From Martinezella tropici (GTDB lineage Bacteria > Pseudomonadota > Alphaproteobacteria > Rhizobiales > Rhizobiaceae): 64,000 nucleotides of DNA. Position 1 is the stretch's first letter. Each line of letters starts with the position of its first letter. Positions 1-10,276 of the stretch are shown in pieces. The notes beneath the pieces were generated by a model, which saw only the letters and a program-made list of their open reading frames with translations, did not search any database and was not told the DNA's origin. The DNA lies in the NCBI GenBank assembly GCA_000799755.1, contig JUHI01000015.1:1-64000 (forward strand), read 5' to 3'. The translations under genes and the position numbers were made by a program.

Positions 1-2205
1 ACCCTGCCGCCGAACGTCGAGATCGTCTATCCCTATGACACGACGCCGTTCGTGAAGCTGTCGATCGAGGACGTGGTCAAGACGCTATTCGAAGCCATCG
101 TGCTCGTCTTCATCGTCATGTTCGTCTTCCTGCAGAACATCCGAGCCACGCTGATCCCGACGCTTGCGGTCCCGGTCGTGCTGCTCGGCACCTTCGGCGT
201 GCTGGCGATGTTCGGCTATTCCATCAACACCTTGACCATGTTCGGCATGGTGCTGGCGATCGGTCTTCTGGTCGACGACGCCATCGTCGTCGTCGAAAAC
301 GTCGAGCGCGTGATGGAGGAGGAGGGATTGTCGCCGCGCGAGGCGACAATCAAGTCGATGCAGGAAATCACCGGCGCCCTGATCGGCATCGCCACCGTGC
401 TGTCGGCCGTGTTCATCCCGATGGCCTTCTTCTCCGGTTCGGTCGGTGTCATCTACCGGCAGTTCTCGGTGACGATCGTCTCGGCGATGGTGCTGTCCGT
501 CATCGTCGCCCTGATCCTGACGCCGGCCCTTTGCGCCACCATCCTCAGGACACCGAAACATGGGGCAAAGCAAAAGGGTGCTTTCGGCTGGTTCAACCGC
601 AATTTCGAGCGGGGAACACGCGGATATCGGCGCGGCGTCCACGGCATGATCCGGCTCAGCGCCGTCTTCCTGTTGATCTTCGTCCTGATTGGTGTCGGTG
701 TCGGCTATCTCTTCAATCGTCTGCCGAGCTCCTTCCTTCCGGACGAGGACCAGGGCATTCTGCTGACGGCCGTCCAGCTCCCTCCGGGCGCCACGGACTC
801 CCGTACCTGGGCCGTGCTCGATCAGGTGAGGGACTATTACCTCAAGAACGAGAAGGACTATGTCGAAGGCGCATTTGCCGTCGCCGGGTTCGGCTTCAGC
901 GGCCAGGGCCAGAATGTCGGCCTCGTCTTCGTCCGGTTGAAGGATTTCGATCAGCGCAAGACGCCGCAGTCGAAGGCGCAAGCCATCGCCGGCCGCGCCA
1001 TGGGTGCCTTTTCCAAGATCAAGGACGGCAGCGTCTTTGCGCTGGCGCCGCCGGCAATCCCTGGCTTCGGCAGCTCGAGCGGCTTTGACTTCTTCATCAA
1101 GGATATCAACGGCGCCGGCCATGAAGCACTCATAGCGGCCCGCAATCAGCTGCTTGGGGCCGCGGCACAAAACCACAAGCTGTTCGGCACTCGTCCGAAC
1201 GGCCAGGAAGACACGCCGCAATATTCCGTAAACATCGATCAGGAAAAGGCGAGTGCGCTGAACATCACCCTTTCCGACATCGACACGACCCTGTCGACGG
1301 CCTGGGGCGGCACCTACGTCAACGACTTTATCGACCGTGGCCGTGTCAAGAAAGTTTACGTCCAGGCCGACAAGGATTTCCGCATGCAGCCAGAGGACCT
1401 CGGTCGCTGGTACGTGCGCAACTCCGGCGGCGACATGGTACCGTTCTCCGCCTTCTCGAGCGGCGAATGGAACTACGGCTCACCGCGCCTGGAACGCTAT
1501 AACGGCTCGTCCGCCGTCGAAATCCTCGGTTCCGCGGCTCCCGGCGTCTCGTCCGGCGACGCCATGAACGAGATCGACAAGATCATGACGAGCCTGCCGC
1601 CCGGCTTCAGCCATGAATGGACCAGCCTGTCGGCGCAGGAAAAGCTCTCCGGCAACCAGGCAAGCCAGCTCTACGCCATCTCCATCCTGGTTGTGTTCCT
1701 GGCGCTTGCAGCGCTCTATGAAAGCTGGTCGATCCCGCTCGCCGTCATGCTGTCGGTGCCGATCGGCATCTTCGGCGCGCTGCTGGCCGCAACCCTGTTC
1801 GGCCAATCGAACGACGTCTACTTCAAGGTCGGTCTGTTGACGACCATAGGCCTGGCGGCCAAGAACGCCATCCTGATCGTCGAATTCGCCATCGAGCAGC
1901 AGAACCAGGGCAAGAGCCTGATCGACGCGACGCTCGAAGCATCCCGACAGCGCCTGCGACCGATTCTGATGACCTCGCTTGCCTTCATCCTCGGCGTTCT
2001 GCCGCTGGCGATCGCCAACGGGGCCGGTTCCGGCAGCCAGAACTCGATCGGCATCGGCGTCATGGGCGGCATGATCTCGGCAACCGTGCTCGGCATCTTC
2101 TTCATCCCGCTGCTCTTCGTCTCCGTCCGCCGCGTCTTCAAGGGCAGGATCGGTCCGGTGACGACACAGGAAACGCCGGCGCCGGATAGCGGCGCGACGC
2201 ACTAA
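1..2205 (+). CDS. RND multidrug efflux permease, AcrB/MexB-like (5' end outside window)
   Basis: This is the C-terminal 734 residues of an inner-membrane proton-driven drug exporter of the HAE1 RND family. The reading frame is open from base 1, so the true start lies upstream. The first visible residues, ending PYDTTPFV, match the segment just before TM2 in AcrB-type pumps. TM4 carries the proton-relay Asp pair (LLVDDAIVVVENVERVM, near base 270), and TM10 carries the matching Lys (GLAAKNAILIVEFA, near base 1860). The large periplasmic loop between the two membrane halves is intact. The protein ends about 60 bases before a strong terminator. Its adaptor protein is presumably upstream, outside the window. 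Family assignment is firm; substrate is unknown. Confidence 0.93.
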   Translation, partial: TLPPNVEIVYPYDTTPFVKLSIEDVVKTLFEAIVLVFIVMFVFLQNIRATLIPTLAVPVVLLGTFGVLAMFGYSINTLTMFGMVLAIGLLVDDAIVVVENVERVMEEEGLSPREATIKSMQEITGALIGIATVLSAVFIPMAFFSGSVGVIYRQFSVTIVSAMVLSVIVALILTPALCATILRTPKHGAKQKGAFGWFNRNFERGTRGYRRGVHGMIRLSAVFLLIFVLIGVGVGYLFNRLPSSFLPDEDQGILLTAVQLPPGATDSRTWAVLDQVRDYYLKNEKDYVEGAFAVAGFGFSGQGQNVGLVFVRLKDFDQRKTPQSKAQAIAGRAMGAFSKIKDGSVFALAPPAIPGFGSSSGFDFFIKDINGAGHEALIAARNQLLGAAAQNHKLFGTRPNGQEDTPQYSVNIDQEKASALNITLSDIDTTLSTAWGGTYVNDFIDRGRVKKVYVQADKDFRMQPEDLGRWYVRNSGGDMVPFSAFSSGEWNYGSPRLERYNGSSAVEILGSAAPGVSSGDAMNEIDKIMTSLPPGFSHEWTSLSAQEKLSGNQASQLYAISILVVFLALAALYESWSIPLAVMLSVPIGIFGALLAATLFGQSNDVYFKVGLLTTIGLAAKNAILIVEFAIEQQNQGKSLIDATLEASRQRLRPILMTSLAFILGVLPLAIANGAGSGSQNSIGIGVMGGMISATVLGIFFIPLLFVSVRRVFKGRIGPVTTQETPAPDSGATH

Positions 2206-2262
2206 ACGAAGCACCGCCCGCCTTCGATAGAGAAGGGCGGGCGGGGCAGATATCACTTCGAA

Positions 2263-2301
2263 CAAAGGGCTCCCGTTCTGTCACGGGAGCCCTTTGTTTT
2301 T
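2263..2301 (+). terminator. Rho-independent terminator after the RND permease
   Basis: A perfect 14-bp inverted repeat, CAAAGGGCTCCCGT and its complement, encloses a 6-base loop and is followed directly by TTTTT. It lies 58 bases after the stop of the rightward RND gene. It also sits in the gap facing the 3' end of the leftward mdtC-like gene, so it may stop both transcripts, although the T-tract is better on the + strand. Confidence 0.93.
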
Positions 2302-2457
2302 GACTTCACGAGAGCCGAAGATCCTTTACGTCCGGGATTTCTTCATCATCATGCATCGTCCGGCAGTATGGGCGTTCAAGCAGAGACCGCCTCGCCTTTC
2401 GTTGGCCACGCGCGGACTACAAGCCAGTTCGGCACGCTGTCCGGGAGGTGGGCCGCG

Positions 2458-5400
2458 TCAGCCGGCCGAAGCCGGAACCGGTGCGATTGGCTGCGGCTTC
2501 GGCGACCATTTCGCATGCAGCTTGGCAAGCATCAGATAGATGATCGGCGTGGTATAGAGCGTCAGCACCTGCGATACGACGAGACCGCCGACGATGGTGA
2601 TCCCGAGCGGGCGGCGCAGTTCCGAGCCGGGGCCGGTGGCGATGATCAGGGGGATGGCGCCCATCAATGCGGCGAGCGTCGTCATTAAAATCGGGCGAAA
2701 ACGCTTAAGGCACGCCTGATAGATGGCCTCCTCCGAGGACAGCCCGAATATGCGCTCGCCCTGCAGGGCGAAATCCACCATCATGATACCGTTCTTCTTG
2801 ACGATGCCGATCAGAAGAATGATGCCGATGAAGGCGATGATCGTCAGTTCGGTGCCGCTGATGGCAAGTGCCAGCAGAGCACCCAGTCCGGCCGACGGCA
2901 GCGTCGAGATGATCGTCAGCGGGTGTGCCAGGCTTTCGTAGAGGATGCCGAGAACGATGTAGACCGTCAGCAACGCCGCCAGCAGCAGCAGCGGTTGGCT
3001 GCCGGAAGACTGGCTGACGCTCGCCGCATCGCCCGCGAAATCCGCATGCAACGTATCGGGTAGATGCATGTCGAGCACCGCCTTCTGGATGGCATCGTTC
3101 GCCACCTGCAGCGGCGTATCGAGCGCCAGATTGTAGGAGATGGTGACGGAAGGATATTGCCCCTGGTGATTGACCACCAGCGGCGCCAAAGTCCGGTCGA
3201 TCGATGCCACCGCGCTCAGCGGCACCTGCGTGCCGCCCGAAGCCGGCACGTAGAGCTTCGAAATGTCCTGCGGATCGAGCGCATAATTCGGGTCGGCCTC
3301 CAATACCACGCGATACTGGTTGCGCTGCGTATAGATCGTCGAGATCTGCCGTTGCGCGAAAGCGTTGTTGAGCGCGGAATCGATGGACTGGATGTTGACG
3401 CCGAGCTGCGAGGCCAGGCTGCGGTCGATATTGACGGTCGCCTGCAGGCCGTTAGGCTGCCTGTCGGTCGCGACATCGGTGAGCGTCGGAATGGCCTGAA
3501 GGCGCTCCATCACCTTGGGGGCCCATTCCACCAGCTCGTCGTAATTCGCGCTCCATAGCGTGAATTGATACTGCGATTGGGATTGGCGGGCACCAGCCCG
3601 GATATCGCCGGGTGAAAACAGGAACGTGCTGAGCCCGGGAACGGCCATCAGCTGCTTGCGGAGCCGATCGATGACCTCGGCCGTCGGCGCGCGCTCCGAT
3701 TCCGGCTTCAGCGAAATATAGAGCTGTCCGCGATTGATGGAACTGGAAAAGCCGCCGCCGCCGACGGAGGAGCCGAGGCCCGACACAGCGGGGTCCTTCG
3801 AGGCGATATCCGCAGCCTGCTGCTGGAGCTTGACCATGGCGGGATAGGAAATATCGGTCGCCGCCTGCGTCCCGCCTTGAATGAAGCCCGTATCGTCCTG
3901 CGGGATGAAGCCCTTCGGAACCTTGACGTAAAGATAAGCCGTCATGACCACGCAGGCGATGATGACGACCACGGAGAGGACACGGTGATGCAGCACCGCC
4001 CGCAGCGTGCGACCGTAAAAGCCGATGATGGCGCCCAACGTGCCCTCGACGACACGTCCGAACGGGCCAGGCTTGGCATCGATATCGTGCTGGCGCAGGC
4101 GATGGCCGCAGATCATCGGCGTCAACGTCAGCGACACCAGCGTCGAAACGACGATCGTGAAACCGAGCGTCAGCGAGAAGGTCTGGAAGAAGCGGCCGAT
4201 GATGCCGCCCATGAAGAAGAGCGGGATGAAGGCGGCCAGCAGCGACAGGCTGATCGAAACCACCGTGAAGCCGATCTGCTTGGCACCTTCGAGCGCGGCC
4301 CGCATCGGCTTCATGCCGGTTTCGAGATTCGCATAGATATTCTCGATCATGACGATGGCATCATCGACAACGAAGCCGACGGAGACCGCAAGCGCCATCA
4401 GCGAGAGATTGTCGATCGACAGCCCGAAGAGCCACATCGCGGCAAAGGTGCCGGCAAGCGAAAGCGGCACGGTGACGCCGGCCGCGACCGTTGGGGTCGC
4501 GCGCCGCAGAAACACGAAGACGACGGCCATGACCAGGCAAATCGTGGCAAGCAGCGTCCACTGCATGTCGTTGACGCTGGCATGGATCGTCGTGGTGCGG
4601 TCGGAAAGGATCGATATTTTCACACCGGCGGGAATGAGCCGCTGCAGCTCGGGGATGAGCTGCTTGACGCCGTCGACGGTGGCGATGACGTTCGCATCCG
4701 CCTGCTTGGTGATGTTGAGCAACACCGCCGGCTTACCGTCATACCAGGCATCCGAACGGCTGTTGCGCACGCCTGGCTCGACGGTGGCGATATCCGAGAG
4801 GCGCACAGCGGTGCCGTCCCCGCTCTGGACGATGATCCGCCCGTAGGCTTCCGGCGTCCGCAACTGGCTGTTCACGGCAAGCGAGAACGCGCCCGAGGCT
4901 CCGTCGATGGAACCGAAGGGTCCGAGCACGCTGGCATTGACGATCGCCGTGCGGACGGCATCGAGCGACAGGCCCATGGCCGAGAGCCGATCGGGATTGA
5001 GCCTGACCCGCACAGCCGGCTGGTCGGCGCCGCTGACGGTGACGCCGCCGACGCCATCCACCTGCGAAATGCGCTGCACGACCACCGTATCAGCCGCATC
5101 GTAGATAGCGCTCGGAGAGACGTTATCCGATGTCAGCGCCAGGATCAGCACCGGCGCTGCAGCCGGATTGATCTTGCGGAAGGACGGCAGGGTCGGCAGA
5201 TCTCCAGGCAGATCGGTCGCCGCTGCATTCAGCGCCGCCTGCACATCCTGGGCCGCGCCATCGACGCTGCGCGAGAGGTCGAACTGCGCGATGATGGTGC
5301 TGGAGCCGAGCGAGCTAACGGAGGTCAGCTGCGTCACGCCGGCAATGGTGCCGAGATGACGTTCGAGCGGTGCCGCAACGCTTGCCGCCATGCTGGCGGG

Positions 5401-5565
5401 GTCGGCGCCCGGACGACTGGAGGAGACGACAATGGTCGGCAAGTCCACCGTCGGCAGGCTTGCGACCGGCAGGAAGCGATAGGCAACGATGCCGAGGATC
5501 ATCAGCCCGATCGCCAGAAGCGTCGTCCCGACAGGGCGTTTGACGAACGGCCCGGAGATGTTCAT
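2458..5565 (-). CDS. mdtC: RND efflux permease, MdtC-like
   Basis: A full-length (1035 aa) inner-membrane RND transporter. It begins with the typical N-terminal helix (MNISGPFVKRPVGTTLLAIG). TM4 shows the Asp pair in GFVVDDAIVMIENIYANLE, and TM10 has GIVKKNGIMMVDFAL, the MdtB/MdtC-type version of the proton-relay segment. Its start codon overlaps the stop of the preceding mdtB-like gene by four bases (ATGA), so the two are translationally coupled. In Enterobacteria MdtB and MdtC form a mixed trimer; the tandem arrangement here suggests the same, which is inference. It is the last gene of the leftward mdtABC-like operon. The mdtC name rests on order and motifs, not on a phylogeny. Confidence 0.9.
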   Translation of the reverse strand: MNISGPFVKRPVGTTLLAIGLMILGIVAYRFLPVASLPTVDLPTIVVSSSRPGADPASMAASVAAPLERHLGTIAGVTQLTSVSSLGSSTIIAQFDLSRSVDGAAQDVQAALNAAATDLPGDLPTLPSFRKINPAAAPVLILALTSDNVSPSAIYDAADTVVVQRISQVDGVGGVTVSGADQPAVRVRLNPDRLSAMGLSLDAVRTAIVNASVLGPFGSIDGASGAFSLAVNSQLRTPEAYGRIIVQSGDGTAVRLSDIATVEPGVRNSRSDAWYDGKPAVLLNITKQADANVIATVDGVKQLIPELQRLIPAGVKISILSDRTTTIHASVNDMQWTLLATICLVMAVVFVFLRRATPTVAAGVTVPLSLAGTFAAMWLFGLSIDNLSLMALAVSVGFVVDDAIVMIENIYANLETGMKPMRAALEGAKQIGFTVVSISLSLLAAFIPLFFMGGIIGRFFQTFSLTLGFTIVVSTLVSLTLTPMICGHRLRQHDIDAKPGPFGRVVEGTLGAIIGFYGRTLRAVLHHRVLSVVVIIACVVMTAYLYVKVPKGFIPQDDTGFIQGGTQAATDISYPAMVKLQQQAADIASKDPAVSGLGSSVGGGGFSSSINRGQLYISLKPESERAPTAEVIDRLRKQLMAVPGLSTFLFSPGDIRAGARQSQSQYQFTLWSANYDELVEWAPKVMERLQAIPTLTDVATDRQPNGLQATVNIDRSLASQLGVNIQSIDSALNNAFAQRQISTIYTQRNQYRVVLEADPNYALDPQDISKLYVPASGGTQVPLSAVASIDRTLAPLVVNHQGQYPSVTISYNLALDTPLQVANDAIQKAVLDMHLPDTLHADFAGDAASVSQSSGSQPLLLLAALLTVYIVLGILYESLAHPLTIISTLPSAGLGALLALAISGTELTIIAFIGIILLIGIVKKNGIMMVDFALQGERIFGLSSEEAIYQACLKRFRPILMTTLAALMGAIPLIIATGPGSELRRPLGITIVGGLVVSQVLTLYTTPIIYLMLAKLHAKWSPKPQPIAPVPASAG

Positions 5566-8500
5566 GTCTCACCACCCGCCAGTTCGTCCATCTCGGCGCT
5601 CGGCATACCGCTGGTGCGGCCGACGACCTTGGCGCGCAGGCGTTCGAAGGCCAGATAGATGACCGGCGTCGTATAGAGCGTCAGGAGCTGCGACAGCACG
5701 AGACCGCCGATGATGGTGATCCCGAGCGGAATACGCAGTTCCGCACCTGTGCCTTGAGCGAGCGCCAGCGGCAAGGCGCCGAAGAGCGCGGCAAGCGTCG
5801 TCATCATGATCGGCCGGAAACGCAGGATCGAGGCTTTCAGGATGGCCTCGCGCGGCTCGAGACCTTCTTTGCGCTCCGCTTCGAGCGCGAAGTCGATCAT
5901 CATGATCGCGTTCTTCTTGACGATGCCCATCAGGAGCACGATGCCGATCAGCGCGATGATCGACAGGTCCTGCCCGAACAGCATCAGCGCCAGCAACGCG
6001 CCGACGCCGGCCGACGGCAGCGTCGATAGAATGGTCACCGGATGCACGGCGCTCTCATAGAGCAGGCCGAGCACGATGTAGATCGTCACGACAGCGGCCA
6101 GGATCAGCCAGGGCTCGCCAGCGAGCGAAGAGGCGAACTCCTCGGCGTCGCCGGAATATTTGCGCTGGATGTTGTCGGGCATGCCGATGTCAAGCTCCGC
6201 CGCCTTGATCTCGGCGATGGCGTCGCTGAGCGACGCGCCCTTGGCCAGATCGAAGCTGAGGGTCACGGCTGGAAACTGCTCGTCGTGGCTAATGACCAGC
6301 GGTGCGGTCGTGAAAGTCGCCGTCGTGAAGGCATTGAGCGGCACCTGCGTGTCGCTGGCACCGGCAACATAGAGCTTGTCGAGCGATTTCGGGTCAGATT
6401 GATACTGCGGCGCCGCCTCCAGGATGACGCGGTACTGGTTGGCCTGGCCGTAGATCGTCGCGATCTGACGCTGTCCAAAGGCATCATTCAAAGTATCGCT
6501 GACGGCCTGCATCGATACGCCGAGCCGCGAGGCGGTCTCGCGATTGACATCGACGAAGATGCGCCCGCCGCCCATCTCGACTTCGGAGGAGACATCGATG
6601 AGCTTCGGGCTCTCCTGCAGGCGCTGGGCGAGCTTCTGCGACCAGTCGACCACCGTGTTCGTATCCGTACCCGTCAGGGTGTATTGATAGGGTGCGCGGC
6701 TGGCCCTGGTGCTGATCGAAATGTCGCGCACGCTCTGGAAGGTGACGTGGATGCCCGGCATACCGGTGACTTCGCCGCGCATCCTATCGATGATCTGATC
6801 GGCGGAGGCATTGCGCTGGTTGCGCGGTTTGAGCACGAGGCTGAGATTGCCCGTATTCAGCGTTAGGTTGCTGGCGCTGGAACCGATGACCGAAACCACG
6901 CCGGTGACATCCTGATCCTTGCGCAGGCGGTCAGCCACCGAGGCCTGGATCTGCTTCATCGTCTCGAAGGAGGTCGTCGGCTCGGCCTCGATGACGGCGG
7001 TGATGAGGCCGGTATCCTGCGCTGGCAGAAAACCCTTGGGAATGACGATATAGAGCGCAATGGTCGCGGCGAGCGTCACCACCGTCACAAGCAGCATGAG
7101 TGCGCTGCGATCGACAGCCCAGACGAGGCTGCGCCGATAGCCTTCGATCATCCAATCCGTAAAGCGATCGGCGCCGGCCAGAAAGCCGCCTTCGCGCTCC
7201 TTAGGCTTGCGCAGGATACGAGCGCACATCATCGGCGTCAGCGTCAGCGAGACGACGGCCGACACGACGACGGCGATGGTCAGCGTCAGCGCGAATTCGC
7301 GGAACATGCGCCCGACGATGCCAGTCATGAACAGCAGCGGGATGAAGACGGCAACGAGCGAGACGGTCAGCGATATGATGGTGAAGCCGATTTCGCCGGC
7401 GCCCTTCAGCGCCGCCTGCATCGGGTTCTCGCCCTCTTCGATATGGCGGGCGATATTCTCGATCATCACGATGGCATCGTCGACGACGAAGCCGGTGCCG
7501 ATGGTCAGCGCCATCAGCGAGAGATTGTCGAGGCTGAAGCCGGCGAACCACATGACGCCGAAGGTCGCGATCAGCGACAGCGGCAACGCAACGCCGGCAA
7601 TGAAGGTCGCCGTCATCGTCCGCAGGAAGAGCAGCACCACGAGAATGACGAGGCCGATGGAAATAACCAGCGTCCATTGCACGTCATGGATCGAGGCACG
7701 GATGGTCTCGGTGCGGTCGTTGACGATATCGAGGGAAACGCCTGCTGGCATCGCCTGCTTCAGTTTCGGGATCTGCTGCAGGACATTTTCGACCGTCTGG
7801 ATGACGTTGGCGCCCGGCTGGCGCATGATGTCGAGAATGACGGCCGGCTGGCCCTGATACCAGGCGCCGACGCGATTGTTCTCCAATCCCTCGACAACGG
7901 TCGCAACATCCTTCAGCTGCACCGGCGCACTGTTGCGATAGGCGACGATGACGGATCTGTAGATGTTGGGATCGACGATCTGGTCGTTGGCCGCAAGCGT
8001 AAAGCTCTGCTGGGTGCCGTCGAGCGAGCCCTTGGCGCCGGCAACGCTCGCATTGGTGATGGCCGAACGGATGTCTTCGAGGGCAAGACCATAGGAAGCA
8101 AGGCGCGGCAGGTCCACCTGGATGCGGATGGCCGGCTTGACGCCGCCCTGGATGTTGACGTCGCCGACCCCCGACACTTCGCTTAGGCGCTGCGCCATCA
8201 TCGTATCGGCGAAGTCGCTGAGTTCGCGGATCGAGTAGCTGTTGGAACGCAGCGCCAGCGTCACGATCGGCGTATCGGCCGGATTCACCTTCGAATAGGT
8301 CGGCGGATAGGGAAGCGTGCGCGGCAGTGTCGAACCGGCGGCGTTGATCGCCGCCTGAACGTCCTGCGCGGCACCATCGATATCGCGGCCGAGATCGAAT
8401 TGCAGCGTGATCTGGCTGATGCCGAAAGCGCTGGATGACGTCATGGAGGCGAGCGACGGAATCTGGCCAAGCGGCCGCTCCAGGGGCGCCGTCACCAGCG

Positions 8501-8681
8501 CTGCCATCGTATCCGGATCAGCCCCCGGAAGCTGCGTCGTCACCTGAATCGTCGGGAAATCCACCTGCGGCAGCGGCGCGACCGGCAGGAACAGGAACCC
8601 CAGAATGCCGCCCAACAGAACCGCCACCCCGAGAAGCGAGGTGGCGATCGGCCTGGAAATGAAGAGCGACGAGACGTTCAT
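5562..8681 (-). CDS. mdtB: RND efflux permease, MdtB-like
   Basis: A full-length (1039 aa) RND permease, paralogous to the next gene in the operon. It has the N-terminal helix after MNVSSLFISRPIATSLLG, a TM4 Asp pair in GTGFVVDDAIVMIENIARHIEEG, and a TM10 Lys in GIVKKNAIMMIDFALEAER. Both ends overlap neighbouring genes by ATGA: its start overlaps the mdtA-like stop and its stop overlaps the mdtC-like start. Two distinct RND subunits made in fixed order from one message fit a heteromeric MdtB2C-type pump. The outer-membrane channel it would need is not encoded in the window. Confidence 0.91.
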   Translation of the reverse strand: MNVSSLFISRPIATSLLGVAVLLGGILGFLFLPVAPLPQVDFPTIQVTTQLPGADPDTMAALVTAPLERPLGQIPSLASMTSSSAFGISQITLQFDLGRDIDGAAQDVQAAINAAGSTLPRTLPYPPTYSKVNPADTPIVTLALRSNSYSIRELSDFADTMMAQRLSEVSGVGDVNIQGGVKPAIRIQVDLPRLASYGLALEDIRSAITNASVAGAKGSLDGTQQSFTLAANDQIVDPNIYRSVIVAYRNSAPVQLKDVATVVEGLENNRVGAWYQGQPAVILDIMRQPGANVIQTVENVLQQIPKLKQAMPAGVSLDIVNDRTETIRASIHDVQWTLVISIGLVILVVLLFLRTMTATFIAGVALPLSLIATFGVMWFAGFSLDNLSLMALTIGTGFVVDDAIVMIENIARHIEEGENPMQAALKGAGEIGFTIISLTVSLVAVFIPLLFMTGIVGRMFREFALTLTIAVVVSAVVSLTLTPMMCARILRKPKEREGGFLAGADRFTDWMIEGYRRSLVWAVDRSALMLLVTVVTLAATIALYIVIPKGFLPAQDTGLITAVIEAEPTTSFETMKQIQASVADRLRKDQDVTGVVSVIGSSASNLTLNTGNLSLVLKPRNQRNASADQIIDRMRGEVTGMPGIHVTFQSVRDISISTRASRAPYQYTLTGTDTNTVVDWSQKLAQRLQESPKLIDVSSEVEMGGGRIFVDVNRETASRLGVSMQAVSDTLNDAFGQRQIATIYGQANQYRVILEAAPQYQSDPKSLDKLYVAGASDTQVPLNAFTTATFTTAPLVISHDEQFPAVTLSFDLAKGASLSDAIAEIKAAELDIGMPDNIQRKYSGDAEEFASSLAGEPWLILAAVVTIYIVLGLLYESAVHPVTILSTLPSAGVGALLALMLFGQDLSIIALIGIVLLMGIVKKNAIMMIDFALEAERKEGLEPREAILKASILRFRPIMMTTLAALFGALPLALAQGTGAELRIPLGITIIGGLVLSQLLTLYTTPVIYLAFERLRAKVVGRTSGMPSAEMDELAGGET

Positions 8682-10171
8682 TGTTGCTGTGTCGGCGTAG
8701 CGGAGGAATTGTTGGAAGCCGAGCCTCCGCTCTTATCGGCACCTTCCGTGCCGGCAGCTGCCGGCTGACCATCCTGGCCGGGATGACCATTGTGACTGCC
8801 CGCGCCACCCTGACCGCCTTGGCCGCCCTGTCCATTATGACGGCGATGCGGGCGCTCGCTGGCATTGGCGGTGCCAGCGCCGCCATTTTGCGGATCGTTT
8901 TCAGCGACCGGCTGGGCGTTACTATCGGTTGACGGAGCAGCCGGCGACGCCTGATCCGGATTGGTCGAAATCTGCACCTTCGATCCATTCTGAAGCCGAG
9001 CGAAGCCTGTGGTCACCACCTTGTCGCCGGGCGCTACGCCATCGGCAATGACGGCCAACGTATCGTCTTGCTGCCGCACCTTCACGGACTTCATCGCCAC
9101 GCTCTGATCCTGGCCGATGATATAGACGAAGGTGCCGTTCGGTCCGCGCTGTACGGCTCCGCTCGGAATGACGGTGACACCCTTCAGCGTCTCCACCAGC
9201 AGGCGGGCATTGACGAAGGCGCCAGGCCACAGCGCGAGCTTGTCGTTCGGAAAATTCGCCTTCAGCTTGACCGTGCCCGTGGTGGGATCGATCTGATTGT
9301 CGACCACGCCCAGCGAGCCGTTGTCGACCACGGTCTCACCGTCGTTGCCCATGGCCTGAACGGCAAGGGTTCCGGCCGCGCTTGCCGCATTGATGCGGGC
9401 TAGCTGCTGCTGCGGAATGGAAAACAGCACGGAGATCGGCTTGATCTGCGAGAGCGTCACGATCCCAGTCGCATCCGACGAGCTGACGAGATTGCCAACA
9501 TCGACGTTGCGGATGCCTGTACGCCCGTCGAAGGCGGCCCTGATCGTCGTATAGTCGAGCGTCGCCTGTGCGCTTTCGATCGCCGCCACATCCACCTGGA
9601 CCTGTGCGGTATATTGCGCCACCAATGACGTCTGCGTGTCGACCTGCTGCTGTGTGCCGGAGGCGCTCTTCACCATCAGCTGGTAACGCACGAGATCGCG
9701 CTGAGCGCCAGCGAGCAGGGCTTCGTCCTGCGCCTTCTTGGCAATCGCCTGGTCGAGCTGCGCCTTGTAGACGGAATCGTCGATGCGGGCGATGACGTCG
9801 CCCTTCTTGATATCCTGGCCTTCGACGAAATTGATTGCGACGATTCGCCCGCTGACCTGCGCACGCACCGTCACGGTATTCAGCGCCTTCACCGATCCCA
9901 CGCCGTTGATGTAGACGGGCACATCGGCCGTCGTCGCATCGGCGGCAAGCACGGGAACCGGCCCGCTGAACTGCGACATACTGCGCCGTCCGCCGCCCTG
10001 CCCCTGGCCGCCACGGCGTCCGCCCTGGGCTTGGTCCCCGGGGGCCGCAGCATTCTGATAGCCGAGCAGCTTTTCTGCCGGCCCAAGCCAACGATCGCGT
10101 GTTGCATAGGCACCGTACCCCACCGCGCCAATCACAGCCAACCACACCACGACCCGAAACGTCCGAGCCAT
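8678..10171 (-). CDS. mdtA: RND periplasmic adaptor (membrane fusion protein), MdtA-like, with long low-complexity tail
   Basis: A periplasmic adaptor (497 aa) bridging the RND permeases to an outer-membrane channel. Residues 5-30 form a membrane anchor or signal (FRVVVWLAVIGAVGYGAYATR). A Gly/Gln/Arg-rich stretch follows at about 45-65, then the barrel-sandwich (lipoyl-like) domain with the coiled-coil hairpin at about 85-215, the beta-barrel and the membrane-proximal domain to about 400. The last ~95 residues are an odd Gly/Gln/Asn/His-rich tail (repeated GGQGGQGG, HNGHPGQDG) absent from the classic MdtA. It is the first gene of the mdtABC-like operon; its stop overlaps the mdtB-like start. 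Start ATG at 10171 is the only one giving the anchor. Confidence 0.9.
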   Translation of the reverse strand: MARTFRVVVWLAVIGAVGYGAYATRDRWLGPAEKLLGYQNAAAPGDQAQGGRRGGQGQGGGRRSMSQFSGPVPVLAADATTADVPVYINGVGSVKALNTVTVRAQVSGRIVAINFVEGQDIKKGDVIARIDDSVYKAQLDQAIAKKAQDEALLAGAQRDLVRYQLMVKSASGTQQQVDTQTSLVAQYTAQVQVDVAAIESAQATLDYTTIRAAFDGRTGIRNVDVGNLVSSSDATGIVTLSQIKPISVLFSIPQQQLARINAASAAGTLAVQAMGNDGETVVDNGSLGVVDNQIDPTTGTVKLKANFPNDKLALWPGAFVNARLLVETLKGVTVIPSGAVQRGPNGTFVYIIGQDQSVAMKSVKVRQQDDTLAVIADGVAPGDKVVTTGFARLQNGSKVQISTNPDQASPAAPSTDSNAQPVAENDPQNGGAGTANASERPHRRHNGQGGQGGQGGAGSHNGHPGQDGQPAAAGTEGADKSGGSASNNSSATPTQQQ

Positions 10172-10276
10172 TCATACACCTTTCTTCAAAGCACTAGGTG
10201 ATCTGCGATCCCCCGTAATTCATGGCGCGACCTTAGCTTGCATCTCGTCGCTTAGGAATTTGGTATAGCCATTAAA

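Noticed and set aside
2294..2539. Small plus-strand frame after the terminator
   Set aside because: Starts inside the terminator stem and overlaps mdtC in antisense; no ribosome binding site.
3877..5658. 593-codon plus-strand frame opposite the mdtC-like gene
   Set aside because: Antisense shadow of an RND gene; composition dominated by Arg, Asp, His and Gln; no ribosome binding site or family.
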